Part shown: positions 1 through 9,336 of the stretch, one piece after another | How positions within the stretch are numbered: the first letter of the stretch is position 1 | How the letters are laid out: the number at the start of each line of letters is the position of its first letter | Position numbers and translations under genes: made by a program | The notes under the pieces: model-generated | What the model was told of the DNA's origin: nothing | Seen by the model: only the letters and a program-made list of their open reading frames with translations | The model's database searches: none | Origin: Frigoribacterium sp. PhB160 | Lineage (GTDB): Bacteria; Actinomycetota; Actinomycetes; Actinomycetales; Microbacteriaceae | Direction: 5' to 3' | Length of the DNA: 64,000 nt | Assembly: GCF_003751785.1 (NCBI RefSeq) | Contig: NZ_RKIE01000001.1 | Coordinates: 434,001-498,000 of the forward strand

Positions 1-1197
1 GTGCCCAAGGCGATGTGGCTGCGCGAGAACGAGCCCGAGACGTACGAGCGCGCCGCGCGCGTCGTCGAGGCGATCGACTACCTCACCTTCCGGCTCACTG
101 GTCGCTGGGTGGGGTCGCAGATGAACGCGGTCTGCAAGTACAACTACGACCCGATCGCCCGACGCTTCCCCGTCGAGCTCTACGCCGCCCTCGGCGTCGA
201 GGGCCTCGCCGACAAGCTGCCGGACGCGGTCGTGCCCGTGGGCTCGGTCGCGGGCGAGCTGACGCGTGGGGCGGCCCACGAGCTCGGGCTGGAGCCCGGC
301 GCTCCGGTCGCCGTGGGAGGGATCGACGCGCACGTGTCGCTGCTCGCCTGCGGCGGCGAGTGCGAGGGTCTCGTCTCGCTCGTCTCGGGCACGTCGTCGG
401 CGATCGTCGCCGAGGTCGACGCCCCCGTCGCCACGACCGAGGTGTGGGGGCCGTACCCGCAGGCCCTCCGCACCTCGAAGTGGCTCGTCGAGGGCGGCCA
501 GGTGACGAGCGGCTCCGTCCTGAAATGGGTCGGCGAGGGCATCATGGGCGTCGCCCGCGACGACCTGCCGGGCCTCATCCAGGGCGCCTCGGCCGTCGAC
601 CCCGAGGTGCACGGCCTCCGCGCCCTCGACTTCTTCATGGGCAACCGGACGCCCTACCGCGACGCACGCCTCCGCGGCGCCGTCGTCGGGCTGACCCTGG
701 GCACGACCCGGGAAGAGCTCTACCGGGCGGCCGTCGAGGCCGTCGCCTGCGGCACGCGCGGCGTCGTCGACTCCTTCGAACGCGCCGGGGTCTCGTGCGA
801 CCGGCTCGTCTTCTCGGGCGGCATCGAGAAGAACGCGCTGTGGCAGCAGGTCACGGTCGACGTGCTGGGCCGGGAGGCCGAGATCGTCGACGGCGACAAC
901 CTCACCCTCCGCGCCTGCGCCGTCATCGGCGCGGTCGGCGCCGGCCTGGTCGGCAGCCTCGACGAGGGCGCGACCCTCTTCGCTCCGCGCACCCGGGTGC
1001 TCACGCCGGACTCGGCGCGGCACGAGGTCTACCGCGAGACGTACGACGACTACGTGGAGCTCGTCGGCGCGCTCACCCCCGTCATGCACGCGACGGCGGC
1101 CCGCCAGGAGGCGCGTCGCACCGCCGCGGCGTCGCTGCCGTCCGACGCCCGCTCGCTCCTCGTCCCCGGGGTCCGGGGCAGCGCGGCGCTCCGATGA
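1..1197 (+). CDS. FGGY-family carbohydrate kinase, 5' end outside window
   Basis: Transfers phosphate from ATP to a sugar or polyol in the cytoplasm. The 398 residues in the window cover the end of FGGY_N and all of FGGY_C. GGIDAH (about 106-111) holds the catalytic Asp of the family, SGTSS (about 129) is the phosphate-binding turn, and FSGGIEKN (about 271) is the usual C-terminal nucleotide-binding glycine motif. FGGY kinases are about 500 residues and the visible protein opens in mid-domain, so roughly 100 residues probably lie upstream and the GTG at base 1 is unlikely to be the true start. The stop overlaps the SorC start (ATGA), so the two are co-transcribed. Kinase, SorC regulator, RbsA/RbsC importer and aldolase resemble the lsr gene order, but the substrate (pentulose, pentitol or other) cannot be read from sequence. 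Confidence 0.88.
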   Translation: MPKAMWLRENEPETYERAARVVEAIDYLTFRLTGRWVGSQMNAVCKYNYDPIARRFPVELYAALGVEGLADKLPDAVVPVGSVAGELTRGAAHELGLEPGAPVAVGGIDAHVSLLACGGECEGLVSLVSGTSSAIVAEVDAPVATTEVWGPYPQALRTSKWLVEGGQVTSGSVLKWVGEGIMGVARDDLPGLIQGASAVDPEVHGLRALDFFMGNRTPYRDARLRGAVVGLTLGTTREELYRAAVEAVACGTRGVVDSFERAGVSCDRLVFSGGIEKNALWQQVTVDVLGREAEIVDGDNLTLRACAVIGAVGAGLVGSLDEGATLFAPRTRVLTPDSARHEVYRETYDDYVELVGALTPVMHATAARQEARRTAAASLPSDARSLLVPGVRGSAALR

Positions 1198-2153
1198 GCG
1201 CCCTGGGCGTCGGGAGCGAGCCCGACCGGTCGGAGCTGCTGCTCTCGGTGGCGCAGTCGTACTACGAGCGCGGCCGCACGCAGGAGGAGATCGGGCGAGA
1301 CCTGCACCTCACGCGCTGGAAGGTGGGGCGCCTCCTGGAGGAGGCCCGCACGGAGGGGATCGTCCAGATCCGCGTCGTGCACCCCCAGGCTCGGAAGAGC
1401 GACCTCGAGCAGGAGCTCCGCACGAGGTTCGGGCTCGGCGCCTGCGTCGTGGTGCCGACGCCGGACGACGACGAGCAGGGCCACGCCCACGTCGCGCTCG
1501 CCGCCGCGGGGTGGCTGCGGTCGCACGGCGACCGGCTCCGCACCCTCGGCGTCTCGTGGGGCAACACCATGGAGGGCGTCGCGGCCGTCCTGCCGCAGGG
1601 GTGGACGCACGGCATCGAGGTCATCCAGGTCAACGGCGGGATCAGCCGCTCGGTCCGCCCGACGACGGCCGCGAACGTCGCGCTGAGCATCGCCCACAGC
1701 GGCGACGGTCGTGCGACCCTGCTGCCCGTGCCGGCCATCGTCGAGCACGTCGGCACGCGGGAGGCCCTCTACGGCGAGAACTTCGTCGTCGAGGTGCTCG
1801 AGAGCGCCCGCGCCGCCGATGCCCTCCTGTTCTCGCTCGGGGCCCTCGGCCCGCGCAGCGTGCTCGTGCAGAGCGGCGCCGTGGGCGCCGACGAGCTGCT
1901 GAGGCTGCGCGGCGCCGGCGCCGTCGGGGACGTCCTCGGGCACTACGTGACGACGGACGGCGGCATCGCCGACGACGACGTCGAGAGCCGCACCGTCGGG
2001 CTGACGCTCGACGACCTGCGCGCCCACCCCCAGAGCGTCGCGGTCGCCGCCGGCGCCGCGAAGTCCCGCATCATCACCGCCGCCCTCGTCAGCGGCCTCT
2101 GCTCCGTGCTCGTCACGGACGAGGCCGCGGCTCGGGCCGTCCTGGAGCACTGA
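1194..2153 (+). CDS. SorC/DeoR-family transcriptional regulator
   Basis: Sugar-responsive DNA-binding regulator of 319 residues. The N-terminus has a helix-turn-helix (about 15-60, with SYYERGRTQEEIG and LTRWKVGRLL). The rest matches the SorC effector domain, a ribose-5-phosphate-isomerase-like fold that binds phosphorylated sugars; the LGVSWGNTM stretch near residue 115 is typical. The start is fixed by the ATGA overlap with the kinase, and the gene ends one base before the ABC ATPase start. By position it controls this operon in response to the phosphorylated product of the kinase, as LsrR and SorC do. That role is inference from context. Confidence 0.9.
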   Translation: MSALGVGSEPDRSELLLSVAQSYYERGRTQEEIGRDLHLTRWKVGRLLEEARTEGIVQIRVVHPQARKSDLEQELRTRFGLGACVVVPTPDDDEQGHAHVALAAAGWLRSHGDRLRTLGVSWGNTMEGVAAVLPQGWTHGIEVIQVNGGISRSVRPTTAANVALSIAHSGDGRATLLPVPAIVEHVGTREALYGENFVVEVLESARAADALLFSLGALGPRSVLVQSGAVGADELLRLRGAGAVGDVLGHYVTTDGGIADDDVESRTVGLTLDDLRAHPQSVAVAAGAAKSRIITAALVSGLCSVLVTDEAAARAVLEH

Positions 2154-2154
2154 C

Positions 2155-3753
2155 ATGACCGTACCGAGACCCGTGGCCGAGGCCGCGACGCGCGTCGACG
2201 GAGACGCGACCGACGAGACGGCGTCGCCCCGCGCCTCCTCGACGTCCCCAGGGGCCGGCACCGCCGTGCCCGCCCTCGTCATGAGCGGCATCGTGAAGTC
2301 GTTCCCCGGCACGCGGGCGTGCGACGGGGCGTCGCTCGAGGTCGCCCGCGGGGAGGTGCACTGCCTGCTCGGCGAGAACGGTGCGGGCAAGAGCACGATG
2401 ATGAAGATCCTGTCGGGCTCGTACGTGCCCGACGAGGGCTCCATCACCCTCGACGGCGAGCTCGTCTCGTTCTCGAGCCCGCTCGACGGGGTGCGCGCCG
2501 GCATCGCGACCATCTACCAGGAGCTCGACCTCGTGCCCGACCTGACGGTCGCGCAGAACCTCTTCCTCGGGCACGCACCCACCCGCGGACCGCTCGTCGA
2601 CCACCGGCGTCGCACCGAGCTCGCCGCCGAGGCGATCCGCCGCGTCGGGGGCACGTTCTCGCCCTCGGCCGTCGTGCGATCGCTCTCCGTCTCGGAGCAG
2701 CAGCTGACCGCCATCGCCCGGGCCCTCACGAGCGACGCGCGGGTCATCGTCATGGACGAGCCCTCCGCCACGCTCACCGAGCACGACCTCGAGGCCGTCT
2801 TCGACGTCATCCGCGAGCTCGTCGCCGAGGGGCGGTCGATCATCTACATCTCGCACCGCCTCGACGAGGTCAAGGCGATCGGCGACCGGGCGACGGTCAT
2901 GCGTGACGGCCGCACCGTGTCCACCCACGCCGTCGCCGACGTCAGCAAGCGCGACCTCGTCGACGCCATGATCGGGCGCGAACTGGCCGAGTCGGAGAGC
3001 ACGACGCGGCCGCCGTTCACGGGCGCCGGGCAGCTGCTCGACGTCGAGAGCGCGGTCATCCCGGGGGTGCTCGACGTCCGCGGCGTGCGCGTCCGACCCG
3101 GCGAGATCGTCGGCCTCGCGGGTCTCGGCGGCGCCGGTCGGACGACTCTGCTCGCCTCCGTCTTCGGCGACTCGTCGGCGACGCTCGACATGACGTTCCG
3201 CGGCCGCCGGCACACGCGCATGTCGTCGCAGCGGGCCGTCGCCCTCGGCATCGGCCTCGTGCCGGAGGACCGCAAGCGCCAGGGCCTCCTGCTCGACCTC
3301 TCGATCCTCCGCAACGCCGGCCTCGCCGCCCTGCGGCCCTTCGGCCTGAACCCGGCCGCGGCCGCCCGCCGCGTCGCCGCCGGTCCGCTCGCGGGGCTCG
3401 GCGTCAAGTACGCCAGCGTCGACCAGGCCGTCGGCCAGCTCTCCGGCGGCAACCAGCAGAAGGTCGTCCTCGCCAAGTGGATGGCCCGCGGCATCGACCT
3501 CCTCCTGCTCGACGAGCCGACCCGCGGCCTCGACATCGGCGCCAAGGCCGACCTCTTCGCCCAGGTGCGGGAGCTCGCCGCGACCGGCGTCGGAGTGCTG
3601 ATGGCCAGCAGCGAGCTGTCCGAGCTCACCGAGAACTGCGACCGCGTCTGGGTCCTCCACGAGGGCCGCAACGTCGCCGAGTACGAACCCCACCAGACGC
3701 CCGCGGCCGAGATCGCCCGCGCCGTCGTGACAGGAAGCATCGACCATGACTGA
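2155..3753 (+). CDS. RbsA-type sugar ABC transporter ATP-binding protein
   Basis: ATPase of a CUT2-class sugar importer, at the cytoplasmic face of the membrane. The 532-residue protein carries two ABC domains. The first has Walker A GENGAGKST (73-81), signature LSVSEQQ (about 177) and Walker B VIVMDEP. The second has the degenerate P-loop GLGGAGRTT (about 323) normal for RbsA proteins, signature LSGGNQQ (about 429) and LLLLDEPTRGLD. A roughly 40-residue Ala/Thr-rich tail precedes the first domain. The gene starts one base after the SorC stop and overlaps the permease by 8 bases. No periplasmic-type binding protein lies in the window; it may be upstream. Confidence 0.93.
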   Translation: MTVPRPVAEAATRVDGDATDETASPRASSTSPGAGTAVPALVMSGIVKSFPGTRACDGASLEVARGEVHCLLGENGAGKSTMMKILSGSYVPDEGSITLDGELVSFSSPLDGVRAGIATIYQELDLVPDLTVAQNLFLGHAPTRGPLVDHRRRTELAAEAIRRVGGTFSPSAVVRSLSVSEQQLTAIARALTSDARVIVMDEPSATLTEHDLEAVFDVIRELVAEGRSIIYISHRLDEVKAIGDRATVMRDGRTVSTHAVADVSKRDLVDAMIGRELAESESTTRPPFTGAGQLLDVESAVIPGVLDVRGVRVRPGEIVGLAGLGGAGRTTLLASVFGDSSATLDMTFRGRRHTRMSSQRAVALGIGLVPEDRKRQGLLLDLSILRNAGLAALRPFGLNPAAAARRVAAGPLAGLGVKYASVDQAVGQLSGGNQQKVVLAKWMARGIDLLLLDEPTRGLDIGAKADLFAQVRELAATGVGVLMASSELSELTENCDRVWVLHEGRNVAEYEPHQTPAAEIARAVVTGSIDHD

Positions 3754-4801
3754 CAACGCCGTCATCACCGACCCGACCCGTGCCGCAGGGAGCGGCGGCG
3801 GAGCCGGTCCCTCGGGTCCGCGCAAGCCACTCGTGCCGGGCAGGGCGACCGGCCGCCAGCAGCGCCAGGCGCTCCTGGTGCGGTTCAACCTGCTCATCAT
3901 CTTCGTGGTGCTGTTCATCGTGGCGTCGATCGTCGCTCCCGAGTTCCTCTCGCAGCAGAACCTGTCCAACCTGCTGCAGCAGTCGAGCCTCGTCGGCATC
4001 GTCGCGATCGGCATGACCGTGGTCATCCTCACCGCAGGCATCGACCTCTCCGTCGGCAGCGTCGCCGCGCTCGCCGGGATGCTCGTCGCGATCTTCATCG
4101 GCCTCGGCGTCCCCTGGCCGATCGCCGTGCTGCTCGCCGTGGGCGCCGGCGTCGTCAGCGGCGGGGTCGTCGGCAGCCTCATCGCCTACCTCAAGCTCCC
4201 CGCGTTCATGGTGACCCTGGCGGCGCTGCAGAGCGTCCGCGGCGTCACCTACCTGACCACGAACGGCACGCCCACGACCTCCGAGATCCCCACGGGCCTG
4301 CGCTTCCTCGGCGCCGGGTCGATCGCGGGCGTCCCCGTGGTCGGCGTCCTCTTCATCCTCGTCACGGTCGTGGTCGCCTTCGTGCTCAAGCGCACGACCT
4401 ACGGCGAGTACGTCTACGCGGTCGGCAGCAACAAGGACGCCGCCCGCCTCTCCGGCCTGCCGGTCAACCGCATCCTCACGAGCGTCTACGTCATCTCAGG
4501 CGGCCTCGCGGCCTTCGCCGGGGTGCTCCTCACGGGGCGCCTGACGATCGGGCAGCCGACCGCCAACCAGGGACTCGAGCTCGACGCCATCGCCGCGGTC
4601 GTGCTCGGCGGCACCAGCCTGTTCGGGGGCAAGGGCGGCGTCGCCGGCACCTTCATCGCCGTGCTGCTGCTCTCCGTGCTGCGGAACCTCTTCAACCTGA
4701 TGGGGCTGAGCTCGTTCTTCCAGATGGTCGTGACGGGCCTCATCCTCGTCGCCGCGCTCGTCATGAACCACGTGCTCGACCAGCGCGGCAAGCGCGCCTG
4801 A
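3746..4801 (+). CDS. RbsC-type sugar ABC transporter permease
   Basis: Membrane channel of the same importer, 351 residues, BPD_transp_2 family. A 45-residue polar N-terminus is followed by about nine or ten hydrophobic segments. Family hallmarks include [13 protein letters not shown] (about 92-104) and the [20 protein letters not shown] block (about 275-295). Its start lies inside the ATPase gene, which implies translational coupling. Only one permease gene is present, so the channel is either a homodimer or uses a second permease encoded upstream. Confidence 0.93.
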   Translation: MTDNAVITDPTRAAGSGGGAGPSGPRKPLVPGRATGRQQRQALLVRFNLLIIFVVLFIVASIVAPEFLSQQNLSNLLQQSSLVGIVAIGMTVVILTAGIDLSVGSVAALAGMLVAIFIGLGVPWPIAVLLAVGAGVVSGGVVGSLIAYLKLPAFMVTLAALQSVRGVTYLTTNGTPTTSEIPTGLRFLGAGSIAGVPVVGVLFILVTVVVAFVLKRTTYGEYVYAVGSNKDAARLSGLPVNRILTSVYVISGGLAAFAGVLLTGRLTIGQPTANQGLELDAIAAVVLGGTSLFGGKGGVAGTFIAVLLLSVLRNLFNLMGLSSFFQMVVTGLILVAALVMNHVLDQRGKRA

Positions 4802-4859
4802 CCTGCTCGGCAGCGACCGCCTGCTCCACGACCCGCCACCCACGAGAGAGAATCGACGC

Positions 4860-5579
4860 ATGACCGACACCACCCCCACCACCGGCGCCGCCGCGCCCAC
4901 CGCCGCCGACGTCGCGCGGATGATCGACCACACCCTGCTCAAGCCCGAGGCGACCCGCGCCGACGTCGACGCGCTCGTCGCCGAGGCCGTCGAGCTCGGC
5001 ACCTACTCCGTCTGCGTCTCGCCGTCGATGCTGCCGCTCGTGCTGCCCGAGGGCGCCGACCTCAAGATCGCCGTGGTCGCCGGGTTCCCGAGCGGCAAGC
5101 ACACGAGCGCGGTCAAGGCCGCCGAGGCCGCCGAGGCCGTGGCCGCCGGCGCCGACGAGGTCGACATGGTCATCGACGTCGGGGCCGCCAAGGCCGGCGA
5201 CTTCGCCTCCGTCGAGGAGGACATCGCCGCGGTCCGCACCGCCGTCCCCGCCCCGACCGTGCTCAAGGTCATCATCGAGTCGGCCGCGCTCAGCGACGAC
5301 GAGATCGTCGCGGCCTGCCGGGCCGCCGAGTCGGCCGGCGCCGACTTCGTCAAGACGTCCACGGGCTTCCACCCGACCGGCGGCGCGACGGTGCACGCCG
5401 TCGAGCTCATGGCGCAGACCGTCGGCGGGCGCCTCGGCGTCAAGGCCTCGGGCGGCGTCCGCTCCCTCGCCGACGCGCAGGCGTACGTCGCGGCGGGGGC
5501 GACGAGGCTCGGCGTCTCGGGAAGCCGGGCCCTGCTCGGCGACGCGGGTGCCGGCGACGGGAGCGGCGCCGGGTACTGA
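4860..5579 (+). CDS. deoC: Deoxyribose-phosphate aldolase
   Basis: Class I aldolase that reversibly cleaves 2-deoxyribose 5-phosphate to glyceraldehyde 3-phosphate and acetaldehyde. The 239-residue protein has IDHTLLKP near the N-terminus and the Schiff-base motif FVKTSTGF (Lys about 165), with the second conserved Lys in VKASGGVR. The ATG at 4860 follows GAGAGAGA by about 7 bases. It lies 58 bases after the permease and is probably the last gene of the operon. In this setting it would make the final cleavage of the phosphorylated imported sugar, implying a deoxy sugar or a substrate isomerised to one. The family is clear; the operon substrate is not. Confidence 0.93.
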   Translation: MTDTTPTTGAAAPTAADVARMIDHTLLKPEATRADVDALVAEAVELGTYSVCVSPSMLPLVLPEGADLKIAVVAGFPSGKHTSAVKAAEAAEAVAAGADEVDMVIDVGAAKAGDFASVEEDIAAVRTAVPAPTVLKVIIESAALSDDEIVAACRAAESAGADFVKTSTGFHPTGGATVHAVELMAQTVGGRLGVKASGGVRSLADAQAYVAAGATRLGVSGSRALLGDAGAGDGSGAGY

Positions 5580-5601
5580 CCCGCGCCTCCCCGGCTGTCC
5601 C

Positions 5602-5633
5602 GAGGCCCCGTCCGCACCCGCGGGCGGGGCCTC
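5602..5633. terminator. Hairpin between convergent deoC and CGNR genes
   Basis: A 14-bp stem (5602-5615 with 5620-5633, one T/G wobble) with an ACCC loop sits between two convergent stop codons. It has no T-run, as is common in GC-rich actinobacteria, and could end transcription from both sides. Confidence 0.6.
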
Positions 5634-5649
5634 GGTCGCGCCCGGCGGG

Positions 5650-6204
5650 TCAGGCCTCGGCGGCCCGGCGCTCGCGGAAGGCCAGCATGTTCATCCGGTT
5701 GCCGCACCGCACGCTGCAGAACCGCTTCGAGCCGTTGCGCGAGAGGTCGACGAGCACGCCCTCGCAGTCGTCGGCGGCGCAGGCCCGCAGCCGTCCGCAC
5801 TCGTCGGTGCGCACCACGTCGACGAGCGCCAGGGCGGCCTCGACGAGGATCCGGTCGGCGAGGGGCGCGTCCTGGGCGGTGGCGTGCACGTGCCAGCCGA
5901 GGTCGTCGTGCCGCTCGAGCCGCGGCACGGCGTGCAGGCCCGCGAGCAGCGCGTTGAGCTCGGGCACCATCGCGTCGCGCTCCAGGGTCCAGAGCGACCG
6001 GAGGCGAGTGCGGGCCCGTCGCACGTCGTCGAGCTCGGCGTCGTCGCCGTCGAGCCGGCCCGAGAAGCGGAAGGTCGCCATCAGCGCCGCCAGCTGACCC
6101 CTCGTGGCCAGCTCGTCGTCGCCCGACCGCGTGGCGCCGGCGACGGTGTTGACGATCGCGGCGTCGAAGTCGAGCACGTCCTCGGTGTCAGGGGCGAAAA
6201 ACAT
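5650..6204 (-). CDS. CGNR zinc-finger protein (ABATE domain)
   Basis: Putative stress-type transcription regulator of 184 residues. The N-terminal 130 residues match the ABATE (DUF1470-like) domain. The C-terminus has the CGNR zinc finger: LRACAADDC, 14 residues on CSVRCGNR, giving four Cys for zinc. The ATG at 6204 has AGGAG seven bases upstream. It is divergent from the EamA transporter. Function within the family is mostly unproven. Confidence 0.88.
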   Translation of the reverse strand: MFFAPDTEDVLDFDAAIVNTVAGATRSGDDELATRGQLAALMATFRFSGRLDGDDAELDDVRRARTRLRSLWTLERDAMVPELNALLAGLHAVPRLERHDDLGWHVHATAQDAPLADRILVEAALALVDVVRTDECGRLRACAADDCEGVLVDLSRNGSKRFCSVRCGNRMNMLAFRERRAAEA

Positions 6205-6297
6205 TTTGACTCCTTTCCTCCGGGGAGTCTAACCTCGCGGTAGCAGGTGTTCGTCATGACCCATCGGTCGTACGGCCCTGACAGTCGAGGAGTCGCC

Positions 6298-7281
6298 GTG
6301 TCGCGTCGTCAGCTCTCCACCGGTCTCGTGGTCGCGGTGGTCGCCGCGGCCTCGTTCGGGGTCTCGGGGCCCTTCGTCAAGCCGCTGCTCGAGAGCGGCT
6401 GGAGCCCGGTCGCGGCCGTCACGCTCCGGGCCCTCATCGGCGGCCTGCTGCTCGCGCCCCTCGCGCTCGTGCTGCTGCGCGGCCGGTCCGCGGCACTGTG
6501 GCGGGCCCGCTGGCGCGTCCTCGGCATGGCCGTCGTCGGGGTCGCCGGCACGCAGGTGCTCTACTTCGCGTCGATCGAGCACATCCCCGTGGGCACCGCC
6601 ATCCTCATCGAGTACCTCGCGCCGCTTCTGCTCGTCGCGGTCGCGTGGGCGACCACCCGCCGTCGCCCGGCCGGGGTCGTGCTCGTCGGGTCGGCCGTGG
6701 CCGCCGTCGGCCTCGTGCTGGTCGTCTCCCCGAGCGGGGGCGGCTCGCTCGACCTCGTCGGCGTCGCGTTCGCCGTCGGGGCCATGGTCTGCTGCGCGGG
6801 GTACTTCGTCCTCGCCGCCCTGCCCGGCGACGGGCTGCCGCCCGTCGCGCTCGCCGCCTCGGGGCTGCTCGTCGGGGCCGTGCTGCTCGGCCTGCTCGGG
6901 CTGACGGGGCTCGTGCCCTTCACCGCGTCGACCGACCCGGTCGTCGTGCTGGGCGCCGTCGTGCCGTGGTGGCAGCCGATGCTCGTCGTCGGCGTGGTGT
7001 CGACGGCCGTCGCCTACGCGACGAGCATCACCGCGGGGTCGATGCTGGGGTCGCGCCTCGCCTCGTTCGTGGGCCTGCTCGAGGTCGCGGCCGCCGCCCT
7101 CTACGCCTGGCTGCTGCTCGGCGAGGAGCTGACGCCGCTGCAGCTCGTGGGCGGCGCGGTCATCGTCGCCGGCATCGTGGCCGTGCGGTCGGAGGCGGCC
7201 GCGACGGAGCCCGCCGAGACCGAGCCGGCGCTGCCCGGGGCGCCCGCGGTGCCGCTCGGCGACACGGCCGACGCGGCGTAG
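6298..7281 (+). CDS. EamA/DMT-family transporter
   Basis: Inner-membrane permease of about 327 residues with ten predicted helices in two EamA halves (about 10-140 and 155-300). GVSGPFVKPLL opens the first half and TAVAYATSITAGSMLGSRLAS the second. I chose GTG 6298 because GAGGAG lies six bases upstream; an in-frame GTG at 6247 has no such site. The family exports amino acids, metabolites or drugs; the substrate is not visible. It is divergent from the CGNR regulator, which could control it. Confidence 0.88.
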   Translation: MSRRQLSTGLVVAVVAAASFGVSGPFVKPLLESGWSPVAAVTLRALIGGLLLAPLALVLLRGRSAALWRARWRVLGMAVVGVAGTQVLYFASIEHIPVGTAILIEYLAPLLLVAVAWATTRRRPAGVVLVGSAVAAVGLVLVVSPSGGGSLDLVGVAFAVGAMVCCAGYFVLAALPGDGLPPVALAASGLLVGAVLLGLLGLTGLVPFTASTDPVVVLGAVVPWWQPMLVVGVVSTAVAYATSITAGSMLGSRLASFVGLLEVAAAALYAWLLLGEELTPLQLVGGAVIVAGIVAVRSEAAATEPAETEPALPGAPAVPLGDTADAA

Positions 7282-7305
7282 CCCGCCGGCCCGGCCGGTC
7301 GGTCG

Positions 7306-7473
7306 TCAGCCCTGGGGGAGGACGCGCAGCCGTGCCTCGAGGGCGGTGTCCCACACGACGGAGGCGACGTCGTCCTCGCGGCGGGTGGGTGCCGTGCCGC
7401 GGCGCACGACGCCGGAGGCGCCGGGCGCGATCGCCACGTCGGGGAGGGCCGGGTGCTGGTCGGCGGCGTTCAT
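7306..7473 (-). CDS. Small hypothetical protein, 55 residues
   Basis: Reading frame of 55 codons from ATG 7473, beginning MNAADQHPALPD and ending RLRVLPQG. A good ribosome site (GGGGAGA) lies about six bases upstream. The middle is Arg/Thr-rich and the C-terminus could form an amphipathic helix (VWDTALEARLRVL). I recognise no domain. The ribosome site and isolated position favour a real gene, but coding cannot be shown from one sequence. Confidence 0.45.
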   Translation of the reverse strand: MNAADQHPALPDVAIAPGASGVVRRGTAPTRREDDVASVVWDTALEARLRVLPQG

Positions 7474-7776
7474 GCGGTGTCTCCCCGGGGCGGTGCGGTC
7501 GCTCGATGGTAGTGGGCGGGGGAGGCTCCCCTCACCACCGCGTCCCGAGGGCTGCGGCGGCTCCGTCGATCGTCGGTGACGAGGGGGGTGCGGCGCGGCC
7601 CCCAGTCCGGGTGGGCGGTGCCGGGGACGGCCCCGCGCCTCCGGCCTGATCCGTCCTCCCCAGGCCGACCCGCGGGTCGGCTGTCCCCCGAAGCCGCCCC
7701 GCTGCGAGCGAGGTCAGCCGCCCGGTCGTACCGTCGAGGAGCTGTCCGACGAGGGCCGCGACCACGAGGAGCCGCC
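7474..7776. other. Intergenic stretch, no gene seen
   Basis: About 300 bases without a credible gene. It must hold the promoters of the 55-residue gene (leftward) and the hydrolase operon (rightward); TACCGT at about 7728 is a plausible -10 box for the latter, about 45 bases before its start. Confidence 0.4.
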
Positions 7777-9336
7777 TTGACCCACCCCACCGACCACCCC
7801 TCCGCCGGGGGCCCCACGACGACGATCGCCGGCGCCGGCATCACGAACGCGGCGCGCCCGATCGACGGCCCCACGGCCCGCCCGCACGACCGCCCCACCG
7901 CCTTCTGCCTGCATGCGCTCGGCGCGTCCGCCCTCGAGTTCGAGGGGCTCCGCGCGCACCTCGCCGAGACCCTCGACGTCGTCGCGATCGACCTGCCCGG
8001 CTTCGGCGACGCCGCCGACGACACCCGCGGCGGCGTGACGGTCGACGACATGGTGCGCCAGGTCACCCGGCGCATCCACGAGAACGGGGCGACCCGCTGG
8101 CTGCTCGTCGGCCACAGCATGGGCGGCAAGATCTCGTCCGTCGTCGCCTCGCAGACCCTGTCGGGCGCCAACGGCCTCTACGGCCTCGCCGGCGTCGTCC
8201 TCCTCGCGGCCAGCCCGACCAGCCCCGAGCCCATGGACGAGGAGCGCCGCGAGACGATGCTCGGCTGGGCGGCTGAAGGCCAGCTCGACGAGGCCGCCGC
8301 CCGTGAGTTCGTCGACGCCAACGTCGGCGCGCCCCTCGACCCCGCCGACGACGGGCGGATGACGACCGACGTGCGCCGCGCCTCCCGCGAGGCGTGGCTC
8401 GCCTGGCTCGAGCAGGGCAGCCGTGAAGACTGGTCGCCCGACGTGGGCGTGCTCGACGTGCCCGCGCTGATCGTCGCCGGCGGCGCCGACGGCGACCTCG
8501 GTCCGGAGGCGCAGCGTGCGCTCAACGGACGCACCTACCCCCGCGCCCGGCACCTGGTGCTCGACGGCGCCGGGCACCTCCTCCCGCTCGAGCGCCCCGA
8601 CGAGGTGGCCGACGCGGTCGGCGCGTTCTGGCGTGACGAGGCCGGTCGGGCGCCGAGCCCGAGCCCCGACTTCTCGGCCACGATCGCCGGGCCGCGCACG
8701 AGCGCGAAGACGCGTGGCATCCTGGCCCGCCGGGCCCTCGCCGACGACCCGCGCTACGAGCCCCGGGTGCTGAGCGCGGAGCAGCTCCGCACCCTGCGTT
8801 CGCTGGCCGACGTCGTCGTTCCGCAGGACGCGGGCAGCCGCGCGATCGACCTCGCGGCCCGGGTCGACGCCCAGCTCGCCCGGGGGGAGGGCGACGGGTG
8901 GCGCAACGCCGACCTGCCGCCCGACCCCGAGGCGTACCGGCTGGCGCTCGACGCCCTCGCCGACTTCGCCGACCGCACCGCCGCCCAGCAGGTCGAGCTC
9001 GTGACGGCGATCGTGGCGGGCGACCCCGACCCCGAGCTGCAGCACCACGGCGACAGCGGCGGCGGCAGCTCGCACCACGGCGACCAGCCCGACGGCGGCG
9101 ACGACGCACCCGAGCCGGAGGAGGCGCGCCCGCTCTCGGTCGAGCAGCTGACCGCCTGGTTCGAGGACTGCCGCGTCGACCTCGTGCGGCACTGGCTCTC
9201 GCACCCGGCGACGATGGAGCAGATCGGCTTCGACGGGTTCGCGAACGGCGGCGACGGCGTGCGCATGCAGGGGTTCCGGAGGCTCGGTGCCGACGAACGA
9301 GAGGGCTGGGAGCCCCGGATGGAGATGGCCCGATGA
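7777..9336 (+). CDS. Alpha/beta hydrolase fused to gluconate 2-dehydrogenase subunit 3-like domain
   Basis: Two domains that are normally separate. Residues about 45-285 are an alpha/beta hydrolase with the nucleophile elbow GHSMGG (112-117, Ser 114) and the late catalytic His in GAGHLLPLE (about 267). After a Pro/Ser-rich linker, residues about 330-519 match the gluconate 2-dehydrogenase subunit 3 family (starting AEQLRTLRSLADVVVPQD), the small partner of GMC dehydrogenases. A His/Gly/Asp-rich insert (DPELQHHGDSGGG, about 425-450) breaks this domain. I chose TTG 7777 because GAGGAG lies just upstream and the hydrolase fold begins soon after. The stop overlaps the next start (ATGA), so both products are made together. 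I infer that the subunit anchors or matures the neighbouring GMC enzyme; the hydrolase substrate is unknown. Confidence 0.8.
   Translation: MTHPTDHPSAGGPTTTIAGAGITNAARPIDGPTARPHDRPTAFCLHALGASALEFEGLRAHLAETLDVVAIDLPGFGDAADDTRGGVTVDDMVRQVTRRIHENGATRWLLVGHSMGGKISSVVASQTLSGANGLYGLAGVVLLAASPTSPEPMDEERRETMLGWAAEGQLDEAAAREFVDANVGAPLDPADDGRMTTDVRRASREAWLAWLEQGSREDWSPDVGVLDVPALIVAGGADGDLGPEAQRALNGRTYPRARHLVLDGAGHLLPLERPDEVADAVGAFWRDEAGRAPSPSPDFSATIAGPRTSAKTRGILARRALADDPRYEPRVLSAEQLRTLRSLADVVVPQDAGSRAIDLAARVDAQLARGEGDGWRNADLPPDPEAYRLALDALADFADRTAAQQVELVTAIVAGDPDPELQHHGDSGGGSSHHGDQPDGGDDAPEPEEARPLSVEQLTAWFEDCRVDLVRHWLSHPATMEQIGFDGFANGGDGVRMQGFRRLGADEREGWEPRMEMAR

Noticed and set aside
1050-4182. Long reading frames on the minus strand (about 490 and 690 codons)
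   Set aside because: They mirror the SorC, RbsA and RbsC genes, are Arg/Gly/Glu-Ala-rich without domains, and result from the high GC content. The same holds for the long antisense frames near 11-14, 16-18, 22-24, 28-30, 31-34, 55-58 and 58-64 kb.
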